DNA of 64,000 nt from contig NZ_JAQSIP010000003.1 in assembly GCF_028649475.1 (NCBI RefSeq), positions 496,001 through 560,000 on the forward strand, read 5' to 3'. The notes under the pieces were generated by a model. It saw only the letters and a list, made by a program, of their open reading frames with translations, made no database searches and was not told where the DNA came from. This DNA comes from Curvibacter cyanobacteriorum. GTDB lineage: Bacteria; Pseudomonadota; Gammaproteobacteria; Burkholderiales; Burkholderiaceae_C. A program made the position numbers and the translations under genes. Positions 48,391 to 57,967 of the stretch are shown piece by piece (positions within the stretch are counted from its first letter, which is position 1; every line of letters begins with the position of its first letter).

Positions 48391-48517
48391 GGCCTGCCTG
48401 GCGGGCGCCGGGCGCCCGCTGCGGCCGGCCGGGCCCGTCGCCCGGTGCCCCGCGGGAGCCGTGGCCCGCTGCCCGGGCGCTCAGGCCACGGGTGCCACCA
48501 CCACCTCAGCCACCACC

Positions 48518-49192
48518 TCAGTAACGCGCGCGGTTGGGCATTTGCCGAAATTCGTCCCAAACCGCTTTGGCTTCGGCTTGCAATATCTGTTGCGGCGCCA
48601 ATTGGCGTTCGGGATAAGGTTTGGTGAGGTCGATGCCGATATTCAGGTCGTCAAACAGATCGGCGTAATCTTTCCAGCCCGCGGCGTAGAAAATCTTATC
48701 GAGCCGCGCCCAATAAGCGGTGGCATAGCACATGGGGCAGCATTCGCAACTGGTGTACATCACGGCGCCACTGAGGTCGACCGAATTGATGGTGCGGCAA
48801 GCCTGTCGAATGGCGTTCACTTCAGCGTGAGCCGATGGGTCTTTGTCTTTGAGCACGCTGTTGCCGGTGGCCGCGATGATTTTGCCGTTCAGCACAATCA
48901 CGGCCCCAAAAGGGCCGCCGGTCTTGTCCAGCACGCCGGCCTGGCGCATCAAGCGGATGGCGTTGCGCATGTACTCGGCGTCCTGGGGGCTGACCTCCGA
49001 GCGCGGCCCTCGGTGCCCGCCGGGCTGCGTCCCGGGGGTGGCCCCGGGCTGGGCAGCGTGGGCGGCCATGGGGCTCAACCAGGTGCCGCTGGCCCACGCC
49101 AAACCCGCGGCGGAGAGAAAGTGGCGACGTGGGATGACCGAGAAAACGGCGGTTTCGCCAGCGGTGTCGGTCGGTTCAGGGGCAGAGTCCAT
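48518..49192 (-). CDS. Tat-exported nucleoside/guanine deaminase-like protein
   Basis: 224-residue zinc deaminase. After an N-terminal Tat signal with twin Arg (IPRRHFLSAAG, R22-R23) ending near AAHA, the deaminase domain has the zinc motif HAE (His122, Ala, Glu124) and PMC-xx-C type site with Cys152 and Cys155 in SCECCPMC. This is the cytidine/deoxycytidylate deaminase superfamily, most like guanine deaminase. Export of such an enzyme is unusual. SD AAGGAGGA lies about 7 bases before ATG. Base composition is clearly AT-richer than neighbours, pointing to acquisition. Confidence 0.85.
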   Translation of the reverse strand: MDSAPEPTDTAGETAVFSVIPRRHFLSAAGLAWASGTWLSPMAAHAAQPGATPGTQPGGHRGPRSEVSPQDAEYMRNAIRLMRQAGVLDKTGGPFGAVIVLNGKIIAATGNSVLKDKDPSAHAEVNAIRQACRTINSVDLSGAVMYTSCECCPMCYATAYWARLDKIFYAAGWKDYADLFDDLNIGIDLTKPYPERQLAPQQILQAEAKAVWDEFRQMPNRARY

Positions 49193-49492
49193 CTTCCAAT
49201 CCTCCTTCAGCGGGGTTCGATGCCGGGGTGAATCACGAACCGTTTTGGATACTATCAGTTACAACCTGTTTTGAGTGCTTTTCTGTCGCGGCGAGTGGCC
49301 AGCGATTTTTTCGATCTGATTCAGACCGATGGCTGGGGGATTTTGTGGCGTTCGGACTTGAGGCCATCCCCCCGGCTGAAAAGGGCTCCCACGCATTTGA
49401 AACGTTGACCCCAGGGCTGGCCCCGCGGTGATTTTCTGCTGACGCGACAAGCAGGCTGGCAGCGACCCTCACTCTGACCGTAAACTGTTCGC
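49193..49492. other. AT-richer intergenic region with promoter for the deaminase
   Basis: 300 bases between divergent genes. On the minus strand TGATAGTAT (49249-49257) looks like an extended -10 element about 57 bases before the deaminase start. A short open frame on the plus strand (49228-49431) lacks domain similarity and ribosome site and is not called. Confidence 0.4.
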
Positions 49493-50062
49493 ATGACGCC
49501 CAGATTCACCCAAGCCATCACCCTGGCCTCGCGGGCCCATGAGGGGCAGCTGCGCAAAGGCACGTCGATTCCGTACATCACGCACCCGGTGGTGGTGGCG
49601 GGCTTGGTCGCGCAATACGGCGGCGACGAAGACCAGCAGATCGCCGCGCTGCTGCACGACGTGCTGGAGGACGGCGGCCCCCAGTACGCCGAGCCCATCG
49701 AGGCGCAGTTTGGCCCGCGCGTGCTGGCCCTGGTGCAGGCTTGCACCGACGGCGTGCCCGACGCCCAGGGCCAGAAGTTGCCCTGGACCGAACGCAAGCG
49801 CGCTTACCTGGCCCACCTGAAGACCGCCTCCGATGACGCCCTGTTGGTCTCGGGCTGCGACAAGCTCAGCAACGCGCGCGCCATCCTGGACGACTTGGTC
49901 ACCATCGGCCCCGCGGTGTTTGACCGTTTCACGGCCAAGCTCGAAGGCGCGGTCTGGTACTACGAGGCGTTGTCGCGCCTGTTCACCGAGCGCAAGGCCC
50001 CGATGGCCAACGCCCTGGCGGACACGCTGCAGAAAATTCGCCGCCTGGTGCCGCCGACCTGA
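49493..50062 (+). CDS. HD-domain hydrolase (RelA/SpoT hydrolase-like, MESH1 type)
   Basis: 189-residue single-domain protein with the HD metal site: His31 (YITHP) and His55-Asp56 (LLHDVLED), and RKGTSIPYITHP, the pattern of ppGpp hydrolases of the SpoT/MESH1 type. The C-terminal region keeps the Asp of CDKLSNARAILDD. No synthetase domain is present, so if active it could degrade (p)ppGpp or act on other nucleotides. Gene stands alone. Confidence 0.85.
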   Translation: MTPRFTQAITLASRAHEGQLRKGTSIPYITHPVVVAGLVAQYGGDEDQQIAALLHDVLEDGGPQYAEPIEAQFGPRVLALVQACTDGVPDAQGQKLPWTERKRAYLAHLKTASDDALLVSGCDKLSNARAILDDLVTIGPAVFDRFTAKLEGAVWYYEALSRLFTERKAPMANALADTLQKIRRLVPPT

Positions 50063-50227
50063 GCTGGCGGGGCGCCGTGCCCCGGTGCGGTGGCCCCCCA
50101 GCGGGCGGACGGCGCCGCCTTGGGCGCCGCCAGAGCCCCTGCGGCCACCCCGGGCGTTGTCCCGTGACACGAGGCTGTCACGGCGGGGCGAGATGCTGGA
50201 AGTTTGTCATTACAACTTCCGGTGTCC

Positions 50228-53197
50228 ATGGTGTTCTCTCTGTCGCGGCCGCGTGCCGCCGTCTTGTTTTTGGCTTGTTGGGCGGGCTTGGCCCAAGCGG
50301 ATTTGCTGATCACCGAGGTGATGTCCAGCAGTGCGGCCACCGCCACGGCCGATTGGTTTGAACTGACCAACACGGGCAGCACCCCGGTCAGCCTCAGTGG
50401 CCTGAAGATGGACGACAGCAGCGCCAGCTTCGCCAACGCGGTGGCCATGACCGGTCTGGACACCATCGGCCCGGGCGAGTCGGTGGTGTTTGTGGAAGGG
50501 TCCGCTGCGGCCATCACGGCCTTTCGCAGCAAGTGGGGCGGTGCTTTTCCGCGGCTGCGGGTGGGCAGTTACACGGGCAGCGGGGTGGGCCTGGGCGCGG
50601 GCGGCGACAGCGTGCTGGTGTTTGACGGCGGTGGGGTCGAGCTGTCGCGGCAGAATTTCTCGACCGCCACCACCGGCGTCTCGTTCCAGTGGTCGAGCAA
50701 CAACTCGGCGCCGACCTTGTCCGCGGCCTCCGACAGCTTTGGCAGCGTCGCGTCGAATGGCGATGTCGGCTCGCCGGGGCGCCGCTCGACCGCGGCCGCA
50801 CCGGCTGCACCCGTGAGCCAAGCCGCCAGCGGCGTCACCGGCACCGGGTTCACGGCGTCGTGGCAAGCGGTCGGCGGGGCCACCACCTATGTGCTCGAGG
50901 TGTCCAGCGACAGCTTCAGCAACTTGCTGCGCGCCGACGGCAGCGCTGGCGGTGGCGGCATTGTGGTGGCTGCCCCCACCGTGAGCCAGGCCGTCAGCGG
51001 CCTGACGGGCGACCTGTGTGTGCGCTACCGCGTGCTGGCCATCCACGATGGGGGCGCCAGTGCCTATTCGGACGTGCAGGAGGTGGCGCTCAATGCCGGC
51101 ACCTGCGCCACACCGCCGGTGTTCAGCGGCCTGAGTGACAACACGCCCCTGTCGGGCGTGGTGGGCGACAGCCGCGACCACTACGCCAACACGGGCTTGA
51201 CCTTTTCGGTGTCGGACAACGTCACCGCGGCGGGGGCCTTGACCCTCAGCGCGACCAGCAGCAACAGCGCGGTGGTGGCCAACGGGGGGCTGACGCTGAG
51301 CAACAACCAAGGCACGGTGACCTTGAAGATCAGCCCGGTCGGGGTGGGCTATGCGGACATCACGGTCACGGTGCGCAACGCGGGCAACGCCAGCAGCAGC
51401 CGGGTGTTGAAGTACGCGGCCAGCAGCGCGGCCACGGCCCAGTCGGCCACGGTGTGGCCGGTGGGGCGCTCGGACCTGTCCACCGCGGTTCGACTGGACG
51501 ACCACCATGTGCTCACCGCCGATGATGAGCCGGCCAATCAGATCCTGCTGTTTGACCGCCGCCGCTCCGGCCCGGCCGTGACGGTCTTTCCGCTGACCTC
51601 GATTGGCGGCACGATGGGCGTTGGCGCGGGCGCCAACTGCGAGGGGGTGACGGGGGCCTCGTGCGACGGCGAATCCGACCTCGAGGCGGCCTTTGCCCTG
51701 GGCACCCGGGTCTACTGGACCGGCTCGCACAGCAACAACAAGAACGGGCTGATCCGCCCCGACCGCTGGCGCTTCTTTGCCACCGACCTGAGTGGCAGTG
51801 GGGCCAGCACCAGCCTGAGCTTCGTGGGCTACTACAAGCACCTGCGCACCGACCTGCTGGCTTGGGACCAGGCCAATGGCCACCAGCTGGGGGCGGCGTA
51901 CCTGGGTCTTGGCAACAGCGCCGCCGCCGGGTTGGCGCCCGAGTCGGCGCAGCTCGACGGCTTCAGCATCGAGGGCATGACCGTGTCGCCCGACAGTTCG
52001 GCCGCGTGGCTCGGCTTTCGGGCCCCGCTGGTCGCCGGGCCAGGGCAGGCCGCGGTGGCCGCGGGCAGCAGTGCCGGTCGCACCCACGCCTTGCTGATCC
52101 CGGTGACCAACTTTGCCAGCCTGTTGCAGTCCAACGGCGGCACGGCGGGCAGCGCCACCTTTGGGACGCCGATTCGCCTCAACCTCGGCGGGCGCGGCAT
52201 CCGTGAGATCCGCCGCACCGTGGACAACCAGTACCTGATCCTCGCCGGTCCCTCCGACGGTGCCACCGGCGTGGCGCCCAAGGATTTCCGCCTCTACACC
52301 TGGGACGGCCGGGTGGGGGCGAATGGCGAGGCCATCAACCTGGCCTTGCGCAGCGCCGCCCTCACCACGCTGCTGGGCGGCATGGCGGCGTCCCCCGAAG
52401 GGTTGATCGAGCCCGCCACGGCGCTCAGCGACAACGTGTCGATCGGCATCCTCAGCGATGCGGGCGATGTGGTGTTCTACGGCGATGGCACGGCCGCCAA
52501 GGACCTGACCGAGGCCCACCGCAAGGCCCGTCTGGACACGGTCACCCTGGGCAGCACCGCGAGCTACGTGGACACCGACGGCGTGAGCGACAGCGTCGAA
52601 AGCCAGGTGCCCAATGCCAACGGCGCGGGCAGCAATGACGGCAATGGCGACGGCACGGCAGACAGCCTGCAGGCCCACGTCACGTCGCTGCCCACCGCCA
52701 TCGGCGGTGGCTATGCCACGGTGGTCAGCGTGGCGGGGCGCCCGCTGAGCGCGGTGAGCGCCCAGGCCCTGCCGGGCGACGCCCCGGTGACCGCGGTCAC
52801 CGCGCCGTACGGGGCGTTCTCGTTCTCGGCGTCGGGGATTCCGGTGGTGGCCGGGGGCAGCACCGAGACCTTTGAGTTGTTTGTGCCCTACCACGCCTCG
52901 ATCAATGGCGCGCTCAAGAAGAACCGGCTGACCAACCAATGGGTCAATGTGGCGACCTCGGTGCAGCAGGTGGGCAACAAGACCCGCATCACCTTCGCCC
53001 TGACCGACGGTGGGCCTTTTGATGCCGATGGCCTGGTCAACGGTCAGATTCAAGATCCGGTGATCCCGGCGGTGCTGCCGCCCACGGTCTCGGTGCCCAC
53101 TTTGTCGGAGTGGGGGCTGCTCCTGCTGTCGCTGTTGATGGGGGCCCTGACCTGGGGGGTCGCCCGGCGCTCGCCGGGTGGGGCGCGCCTGGCCTGA
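50228..53197 (+). CDS. Large secreted IPTL-CTERM protein with lamin-tail domain
   Basis: 989 residues. A Sec signal (MVFSLSRPRAAVLFLACWAG, cleavage after AQA) precedes a lamin-tail (LTD) domain at about 25-150 (LLITEVMSSSA, DWFELTNTG). A fibronectin-III-like region with VSQAASGVTGTGFTASW follows at about 190-290, then Ig/beta-rich repeats to 420 and a large domain to about 800 with DQPANQ-type and LDGFSIEGMTVSP segments resembling the DUF3616/esterase-like phytase fold. The C-terminal signal PTLSEWGLLLLSLL (957-970) followed by a membrane helix and ARRS is the IPTL-CTERM sorting tag. ATG at 50228 was chosen for the signal. Function unknown. Confidence 0.75.
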   Translation: MVFSLSRPRAAVLFLACWAGLAQADLLITEVMSSSAATATADWFELTNTGSTPVSLSGLKMDDSSASFANAVAMTGLDTIGPGESVVFVEGSAAAITAFRSKWGGAFPRLRVGSYTGSGVGLGAGGDSVLVFDGGGVELSRQNFSTATTGVSFQWSSNNSAPTLSAASDSFGSVASNGDVGSPGRRSTAAAPAAPVSQAASGVTGTGFTASWQAVGGATTYVLEVSSDSFSNLLRADGSAGGGGIVVAAPTVSQAVSGLTGDLCVRYRVLAIHDGGASAYSDVQEVALNAGTCATPPVFSGLSDNTPLSGVVGDSRDHYANTGLTFSVSDNVTAAGALTLSATSSNSAVVANGGLTLSNNQGTVTLKISPVGVGYADITVTVRNAGNASSSRVLKYAASSAATAQSATVWPVGRSDLSTAVRLDDHHVLTADDEPANQILLFDRRRSGPAVTVFPLTSIGGTMGVGAGANCEGVTGASCDGESDLEAAFALGTRVYWTGSHSNNKNGLIRPDRWRFFATDLSGSGASTSLSFVGYYKHLRTDLLAWDQANGHQLGAAYLGLGNSAAAGLAPESAQLDGFSIEGMTVSPDSSAAWLGFRAPLVAGPGQAAVAAGSSAGRTHALLIPVTNFASLLQSNGGTAGSATFGTPIRLNLGGRGIREIRRTVDNQYLILAGPSDGATGVAPKDFRLYTWDGRVGANGEAINLALRSAALTTLLGGMAASPEGLIEPATALSDNVSIGILSDAGDVVFYGDGTAAKDLTEAHRKARLDTVTLGSTASYVDTDGVSDSVESQVPNANGAGSNDGNGDGTADSLQAHVTSLPTAIGGGYATVVSVAGRPLSAVSAQALPGDAPVTAVTAPYGAFSFSASGIPVVAGGSTETFELFVPYHASINGALKKNRLTNQWVNVATSVQQVGNKTRITFALTDGGPFDADGLVNGQIQDPVIPAVLPPTVSVPTLSEWGLLLLSLLMGALTWGVARRSPGGARLA

Positions 53198-53259
53198 GGC
53201 CCCGGCGCCCGGCTCGGCTGGCGGGCGCGCGCCCGGGCGGGGCCCGGGGCGCGGCCGCC

Positions 53260-54243
53260 TCAGGCCGACGGGGTCGCCGGCAGCGCCAGTTCGGCCAGCC
53301 GGGTGATGCCCTCGAGGCTGCGGGCCCCGGCAATGAACAGGTTCAGGTGGCAGAACACGCTGTCGGCCACGCCGGTGACCGCCGCCAGCTCCTGCTCGCG
53401 CAGGCCCGACCAGGCGGCGGGCAGGTCCAGCCGGGACTGGAACGAGCCCACCTCGACCGGCACGGTCTTGAGCTGGTACTGGTTGCCGTCCGAGTCGGGG
53501 TAAATCACCAGCAGCACGTCGGGCATCTCGTCCAGCACCACGCGGGTCCAGGGCATGCCGCCCTGGTTCAGGTGCAAGACCCGGCCGCCCAGCAGGCGCG
53601 GCGATTGGCGCACGATGTCGGCCGAGCGGATCTGCGACACCTTCTTGCCAATCGCATGGTCCAGGAAGCGGCGCACGATGGCGATGGCCTCGCGGAAGCG
53701 GGTTTCCTGCAACTGGGCCTTGCTGGCCACGTCCAGCCCCTGTTCCTCCATCCAGTGCGTGTTGAGTTGGGCCACCAGCGCCGACAGGCCGAAGATGCCC
53801 GGCGCCACATCACCTTGGCCGGTGTCCACGATGTCGAGGTACTGCACCAGCGAATGGTCGATGCTGCTGACGATGTCGGCCACGGCCGCGTCGTCCAGCG
53901 CCTGGCCGTGTTGCTGTGCCCAGGCCGTGACGTAATCCGCGCCGTGGGCCGACCAGACCAGACCGGCGCTGGCGTAGCCGACACCGGCCTGCAGCGTGCC
54001 ATCGGCCAGGGCGCGGGCCGGGCGGGCACCGTCAAAGCCGCGTTGGTGGTGGTCGAAACGGCCGCGCGCGGCGTCCCAGACACCGCCGACATCGACCGCG
54101 AAATCGGCGGCCTCGATCTTCTCGGGGTGGCGGGTGCGCAGCAGGCTGTGTTGGGGGTACACGCCCATCAGGACGCCGACGCCAAAAACGTCGTCGGCAT
54201 GGAAACTGCCACTGTGGGTGGCGATGGTCTTGTTCTGAGTCAT
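53260..54243 (-). CDS. MYG1 family protein (DHH-like exonuclease family)
   Basis: 327-residue member of UPF0160/MYG1. Motifs: ATHSGSFHADDVFGVGVL near the N-terminus, and FDHHQRGFDG, the DHH-like metal site. MYG1 in eukaryotes is a 3'-5' exoribonuclease; the bacterial role is uncertain. The start at 54243 is chosen for MTQNKTIATHSGSF. It ends 59 bases before the divergent/tandem signalling gene region on the same strand, with no operon partner evident. Confidence 0.88.
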   Translation of the reverse strand: MTQNKTIATHSGSFHADDVFGVGVLMGVYPQHSLLRTRHPEKIEAADFAVDVGGVWDAARGRFDHHQRGFDGARPARALADGTLQAGVGYASAGLVWSAHGADYVTAWAQQHGQALDDAAVADIVSSIDHSLVQYLDIVDTGQGDVAPGIFGLSALVAQLNTHWMEEQGLDVASKAQLQETRFREAIAIVRRFLDHAIGKKVSQIRSADIVRQSPRLLGGRVLHLNQGGMPWTRVVLDEMPDVLLVIYPDSDGNQYQLKTVPVEVGSFQSRLDLPAAWSGLREQELAAVTGVADSVFCHLNLFIAGARSLEGITRLAELALPATPSA

Positions 54244-54302
54244 GCGCCAATGGTAGCGAAGCAGGCGATGACCCATTGGGGCGACGGGCTGTCCGCCCGG
54301 GC

Positions 54303-57300
54303 TCAGGCCAGGGGCCGCGGCGCTGCGTGCTGCTGTTCGTAGGCCGCGCGCCAGGCCGGAAAATCAGCCGCCGGCATGGGCCGGGCCATGAGGTAGCCCT
54401 GGGCCTGGTCGCAGCCCATCTGGCGCAGCCGGTCCCACTGGGCTTGGGTTTCCACCCCTTCGGCCACCACCTTGCGGCCCAGGTCGTGCACCAGGTCGAT
54501 GGTCGAGCGCACGATGGCGGCCGACTCCTTGCGTTGGATCATGTCGCCGACAAAGGACTGGTCGATCTTGATGCAGTCGACCGGCATCTTCTGCAAATAA
54601 GCCAGTGACGAATACCCGGTGCCAAAGTCGTCGATGTAGAGCGCGATGCCGTCGTCGCGCAGGCTGTGCAGCACCCGCAAGGCCAGCTCGGCGTCCTCCA
54701 TCAGGGTGCTTTCGGTCAGCTCCAGTTCCAGCAGGCCCGGGCCCACGCCACTGGCCTGGCGCAGGCTGCGCAGCGTGTCGAGCAGGCCCTCGTCGCGCAG
54801 GTTGCGGGCCGACAGGTTGACGGCGATGGGCAGCGCCTGGCCCTGGGCTTCCCAGGCGTGGTTGACGCTCAGCGTGTGCTGGATCATCCACTCCGTCAGG
54901 GGCTTGATCAGGCCGGTGTGCTCGGCCAGGTCGATGAATTGGCCTGGCCCGATCAGCCCGCGCTCGGCGTGTTGCCAGCGCACCAGCCCCTCGGCGCCGC
55001 AGACCCGGCCTGTCAGCATGTCGATCTTGGGTTGCAGGAACAGGCGCAGGTCGCCCCCCTCGATGGCGCGGCGCAATTCGCCGGCCTGGTTCAGCCGTTG
55101 GGCGCCTTCGGGGTTGCGCGCCGGGTCATAGACCTGGTGCTGCAGCCCCTTGGTCTTGGCGTGGTGGAGGGCCATGTCGACATGGCGCAGCAGGTCGTGC
55201 ACCGTGTGGCCGTGGTCCGGGTGCAGGGCCACGCCGGTGCGGGCCGACACGTCCAGCTCGATGCCGCCAAGGGCAAAGGGCTGGCGCCAGGCCTGCTCCA
55301 GGTGCTGCACCATTTGCAGCGCGTCACGGGCCTGGCTGCCTGGCAGCAACAGCGCGAACTCGTCGCCGCGCAGGCGAGCCACCAGCGCGCTGGCGGGGGC
55401 CAGTTGGCGCAGGCGTTGCCCGAACTCCTGCAGCATCTGGTCGCCGCGGCCAAAGCCCAGGGCGTCGTTGATCTCACTGAGGCGCTCGATGTTGATCTGC
55501 AAGATCGCCAGGGGCGCGGCCTCCTCCTCCGGGCGCGACAGCAGCTGGGTCAGGCGCTCGGTGAACTGGGTCAGGTTGGGCAGACCCGTCAGGGCATCGT
55601 GCCGGGTCAGGTGCTGCATCGCCTCCTGGGTCTGCTGTTGCTGGCGCCGGGTGCGCAGGGTGGCGATGCCAAAGGCGAGGTCGTCGGCCGACTCGCCCAG
55701 CAGCAGAATCTCGCCGCGGTCAAAGGCATGGGTCTCGCTGGCAAAGATGGCCAGTGCGCCAATCACCTCGCCATCCACCCGCAGCGGGCAGGCCAGGCCC
55801 GAGGCGAAGCCGTGCAGGTGGGCACGCCAACGCTGGTAGCTGGGGTCGTTTGGCATGTCGGTCACCACATGGGCCTCGCCAGTGCGCACCGCCTTGGCGA
55901 CCACGCCTTGTCCGTAGGGTCCGTCGGCCCAGGTCAGCCAGGGGCTCACGGCCTCGGCCAGCCCGGCGGGAAAGCCGCACTCGGCGCGCAGTTGCAGCGA
56001 TTGCTGGGCGTCGTCCTGGCGGTACCAGACCGACGCCACCGGGTAGCCACCGGCCTCCACAATGGCCTGGCACATGCGCTGCAGCAACTGGGCTTCGTCG
56101 CGCGCCCGCAGCATGGTGCGGTTGCCGGCGCTCAGGGTGCGCAGCGCGCGGCTGACGTGCTCGAGTTCGCGCACCCGCTGCGCCAGTTCCTGGTTCAGCC
56201 GCTGGATGTGCTCTTCGGTCTTTTTGCGCTCGGTGATGTCCGAACCCAGCACGTAGTAGCCATCGACCCGCCCCGACGCATCGGTTTTGGGCACATAGCG
56301 CACCGCCTGCCAGACGCCGGGGAATGGCTGCCAGTCATAGCTTTGGGGCTGCCCTTGCAAGGCTTGCTCAATCATGGCGGCCACGCGGGGATAGCGCTCG
56401 GGCCCCAGGATCTCACTCACCGTGCGGCCGGTGATCTGGCGTTGCCCCGGGGCGAAGCGGTCGATGTAGGGCTGGTTGGTGTAGACAAAGCGCTGCTGGG
56501 CGTCGACGTAGGCAATCACGGCGGGCACCGCCCCGATGACGTTGCGCAGGTGCTCCTCGCTGAGGCTGAGCTGGGCCGTGCGCTCCTGCACATGCTGCTC
56601 GAGCAGGCGCTTCTGGGCCAGCGTCTGGCGCTGGGCCTGGCGGTCGGCGCTGACGTCGCGGAACACCAGCACCACGCCGCGCACCCTGCCTTGCTTGTCC
56701 CGGATCGGCGCGGCGCTGTCGGCGATCGGGCGGCCTTCGCCCTGGCGCGGGATCAGCACGATGGGGCCGGTCAGCTCCTGGGCCTGGCCGGTGGCCAGCA
56801 CCAGGGCCAACGGGGTTTCGGCGGGGGCGCCGGTGTCCTCGTGGACGATCCGAAAGACGTCTTCCAACCGGCGGCCCAGCGCCTCGGCAGCGCTCCAGCC
56901 GGTCAGCTGCTCGGCCACCGGGTTGAGGCGCGTGATGCGGCCCTGGGGGTCGGTGGCCAGCACTGCGTCCCCGATCGAGCGCAGGGTGGTGGCCAGGTCT
57001 TCTTCGCTGTCGGCCAGGGCCCGCTGGCTGGCCTGGGTTTCGCGCAGCTGGCGGCGGATCAACCCAAAGCTGGTGTAGAGCAGCCCCAGCAGCAGGCCGG
57101 CCATCAGCAGTCCGGCGGCCAGCAAGCGCTGACGCGCCTGGTGCTGCACCTCGATGCGGGCCTGCAGCAGGCGCTGCTCCTCTTGCTCCATGGCCTGCAG
57201 GATGGCGAGGGCCTGGGCGCGCGTGGTGGCCAGCGGCGCTTGCGCGATGTAGGCGTTGGCCGCGGCGGGGCCCTGGGTCTTGCGCAGCTGCTCGGATTCG

Positions 57301-57674
57301 AGGGAGATGGCCAGGCGCTGCTCGACCACGGCGTTCAGGGCCTGCCAGCGCGACAGTTGGGCCGGGTTGTCGCTGAGCAGCCCGTGCAGGGCCTGCAGTT
57401 GCGCGGCGCGCCGGGCGATGGCGTCGTTGCGCTCGATGAGGTGCTGCGGTTCGCCCTGCAGCCGGAAGTTCTGGGTGCTGATTTCCACCTGCAGCGACTC
57501 GGCGCGCACGCCCCCCAGCCGCAGCAACACGTTCTGGGTTTGCTCCACCCAGCGGGTGGCTTCGGAGGCTTGCTCACCCAGCACCCAGGTGGCGCCCAAC
57601 AGCAGCAGCACCACCGCCATGGCAGCCGCGAAGGCCGCGAGGACCTGCGTCTCAAAACCCGAGCGGTGGCGCAT
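54303..57674 (-). CDS. CHASE3-PAS-PAS-GAF-GGDEF-EAL signalling protein
   Basis: 1123-residue inner-membrane c-di-GMP signalling protein. TM1 about 12-32, CHASE3 periplasmic domain 35-180, TM2 about 184-205, PAS 225-345 and 375-490, GAF about 520-670, GGDEF 690-855, EAL 865-1115. The GGDEF site reads RGDEF (769-773), and the metal Asp before FK-like IND is Asn728, so cyclase activity is doubtful. The EAL site reads EGL (895-897) but NLSARNL, TEST, DDFGTGYSS and AEGVET are intact, so hydrolysis may persist. ATG at 57674 follows GGAG; an upstream GTG at 57728 is possible. Confidence 0.88.
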   Translation of the reverse strand: MRHRSGFETQVLAAFAAAMAVVLLLLGATWVLGEQASEATRWVEQTQNVLLRLGGVRAESLQVEISTQNFRLQGEPQHLIERNDAIARRAAQLQALHGLLSDNPAQLSRWQALNAVVEQRLAISLESEQLRKTQGPAAANAYIAQAPLATTRAQALAILQAMEQEEQRLLQARIEVQHQARQRLLAAGLLMAGLLLGLLYTSFGLIRRQLRETQASQRALADSEEDLATTLRSIGDAVLATDPQGRITRLNPVAEQLTGWSAAEALGRRLEDVFRIVHEDTGAPAETPLALVLATGQAQELTGPIVLIPRQGEGRPIADSAAPIRDKQGRVRGVVLVFRDVSADRQAQRQTLAQKRLLEQHVQERTAQLSLSEEHLRNVIGAVPAVIAYVDAQQRFVYTNQPYIDRFAPGQRQITGRTVSEILGPERYPRVAAMIEQALQGQPQSYDWQPFPGVWQAVRYVPKTDASGRVDGYYVLGSDITERKKTEEHIQRLNQELAQRVRELEHVSRALRTLSAGNRTMLRARDEAQLLQRMCQAIVEAGGYPVASVWYRQDDAQQSLQLRAECGFPAGLAEAVSPWLTWADGPYGQGVVAKAVRTGEAHVVTDMPNDPSYQRWRAHLHGFASGLACPLRVDGEVIGALAIFASETHAFDRGEILLLGESADDLAFGIATLRTRRQQQQTQEAMQHLTRHDALTGLPNLTQFTERLTQLLSRPEEEAAPLAILQINIERLSEINDALGFGRGDQMLQEFGQRLRQLAPASALVARLRGDEFALLLPGSQARDALQMVQHLEQAWRQPFALGGIELDVSARTGVALHPDHGHTVHDLLRHVDMALHHAKTKGLQHQVYDPARNPEGAQRLNQAGELRRAIEGGDLRLFLQPKIDMLTGRVCGAEGLVRWQHAERGLIGPGQFIDLAEHTGLIKPLTEWMIQHTLSVNHAWEAQGQALPIAVNLSARNLRDEGLLDTLRSLRQASGVGPGLLELELTESTLMEDAELALRVLHSLRDDGIALYIDDFGTGYSSLAYLQKMPVDCIKIDQSFVGDMIQRKESAAIVRSTIDLVHDLGRKVVAEGVETQAQWDRLRQMGCDQAQGYLMARPMPAADFPAWRAAYEQQHAAPRPLA

Positions 57675-57967
57675 GAGGTGTCTCCAGAGGGTGGGCCATC
57701 GGTGACTGACGGCGTTGGTTTTGTCCACCGCGCAGCTTCTTTATACCGCTGATCTGGACGTGGGCCCCTTCGCCGCGTCAACCCGTGCCCACGATCCACC
57801 CCCCAACGTGGGGGGCCGTGCTCGGCATTAGTGCCGCTATTTGTGATGAAATGCAAGCGCTGTCACAGTCGCCTCGGTTAAATTGCGGGCAGATGGGCCC
57901 GCTGCGTTCAGCGCCGGGTGCTTGGCTGAGGACCGGCTTCCAAGGCGGAAGCCCAGGAGGGGGATTC

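Noticed and set aside
49228-49431. Short plus-strand open frame upstream of the HD-domain gene
   Set aside because: No domain, no ribosome site, lies in promoter-like AT-richer DNA.
50210-53053. Minus-strand frame of about 947 codons opposite the IPTL-CTERM gene
   Set aside because: Arg/His/Gly-rich shadow; the plus-strand frame has the signal peptide, domains and sorting tail.
54666-57752. Plus-strand frame of about 1028 codons opposite the GGDEF/EAL gene
   Set aside because: Shadow frame with no domain; the opposite strand has all c-di-GMP motifs.
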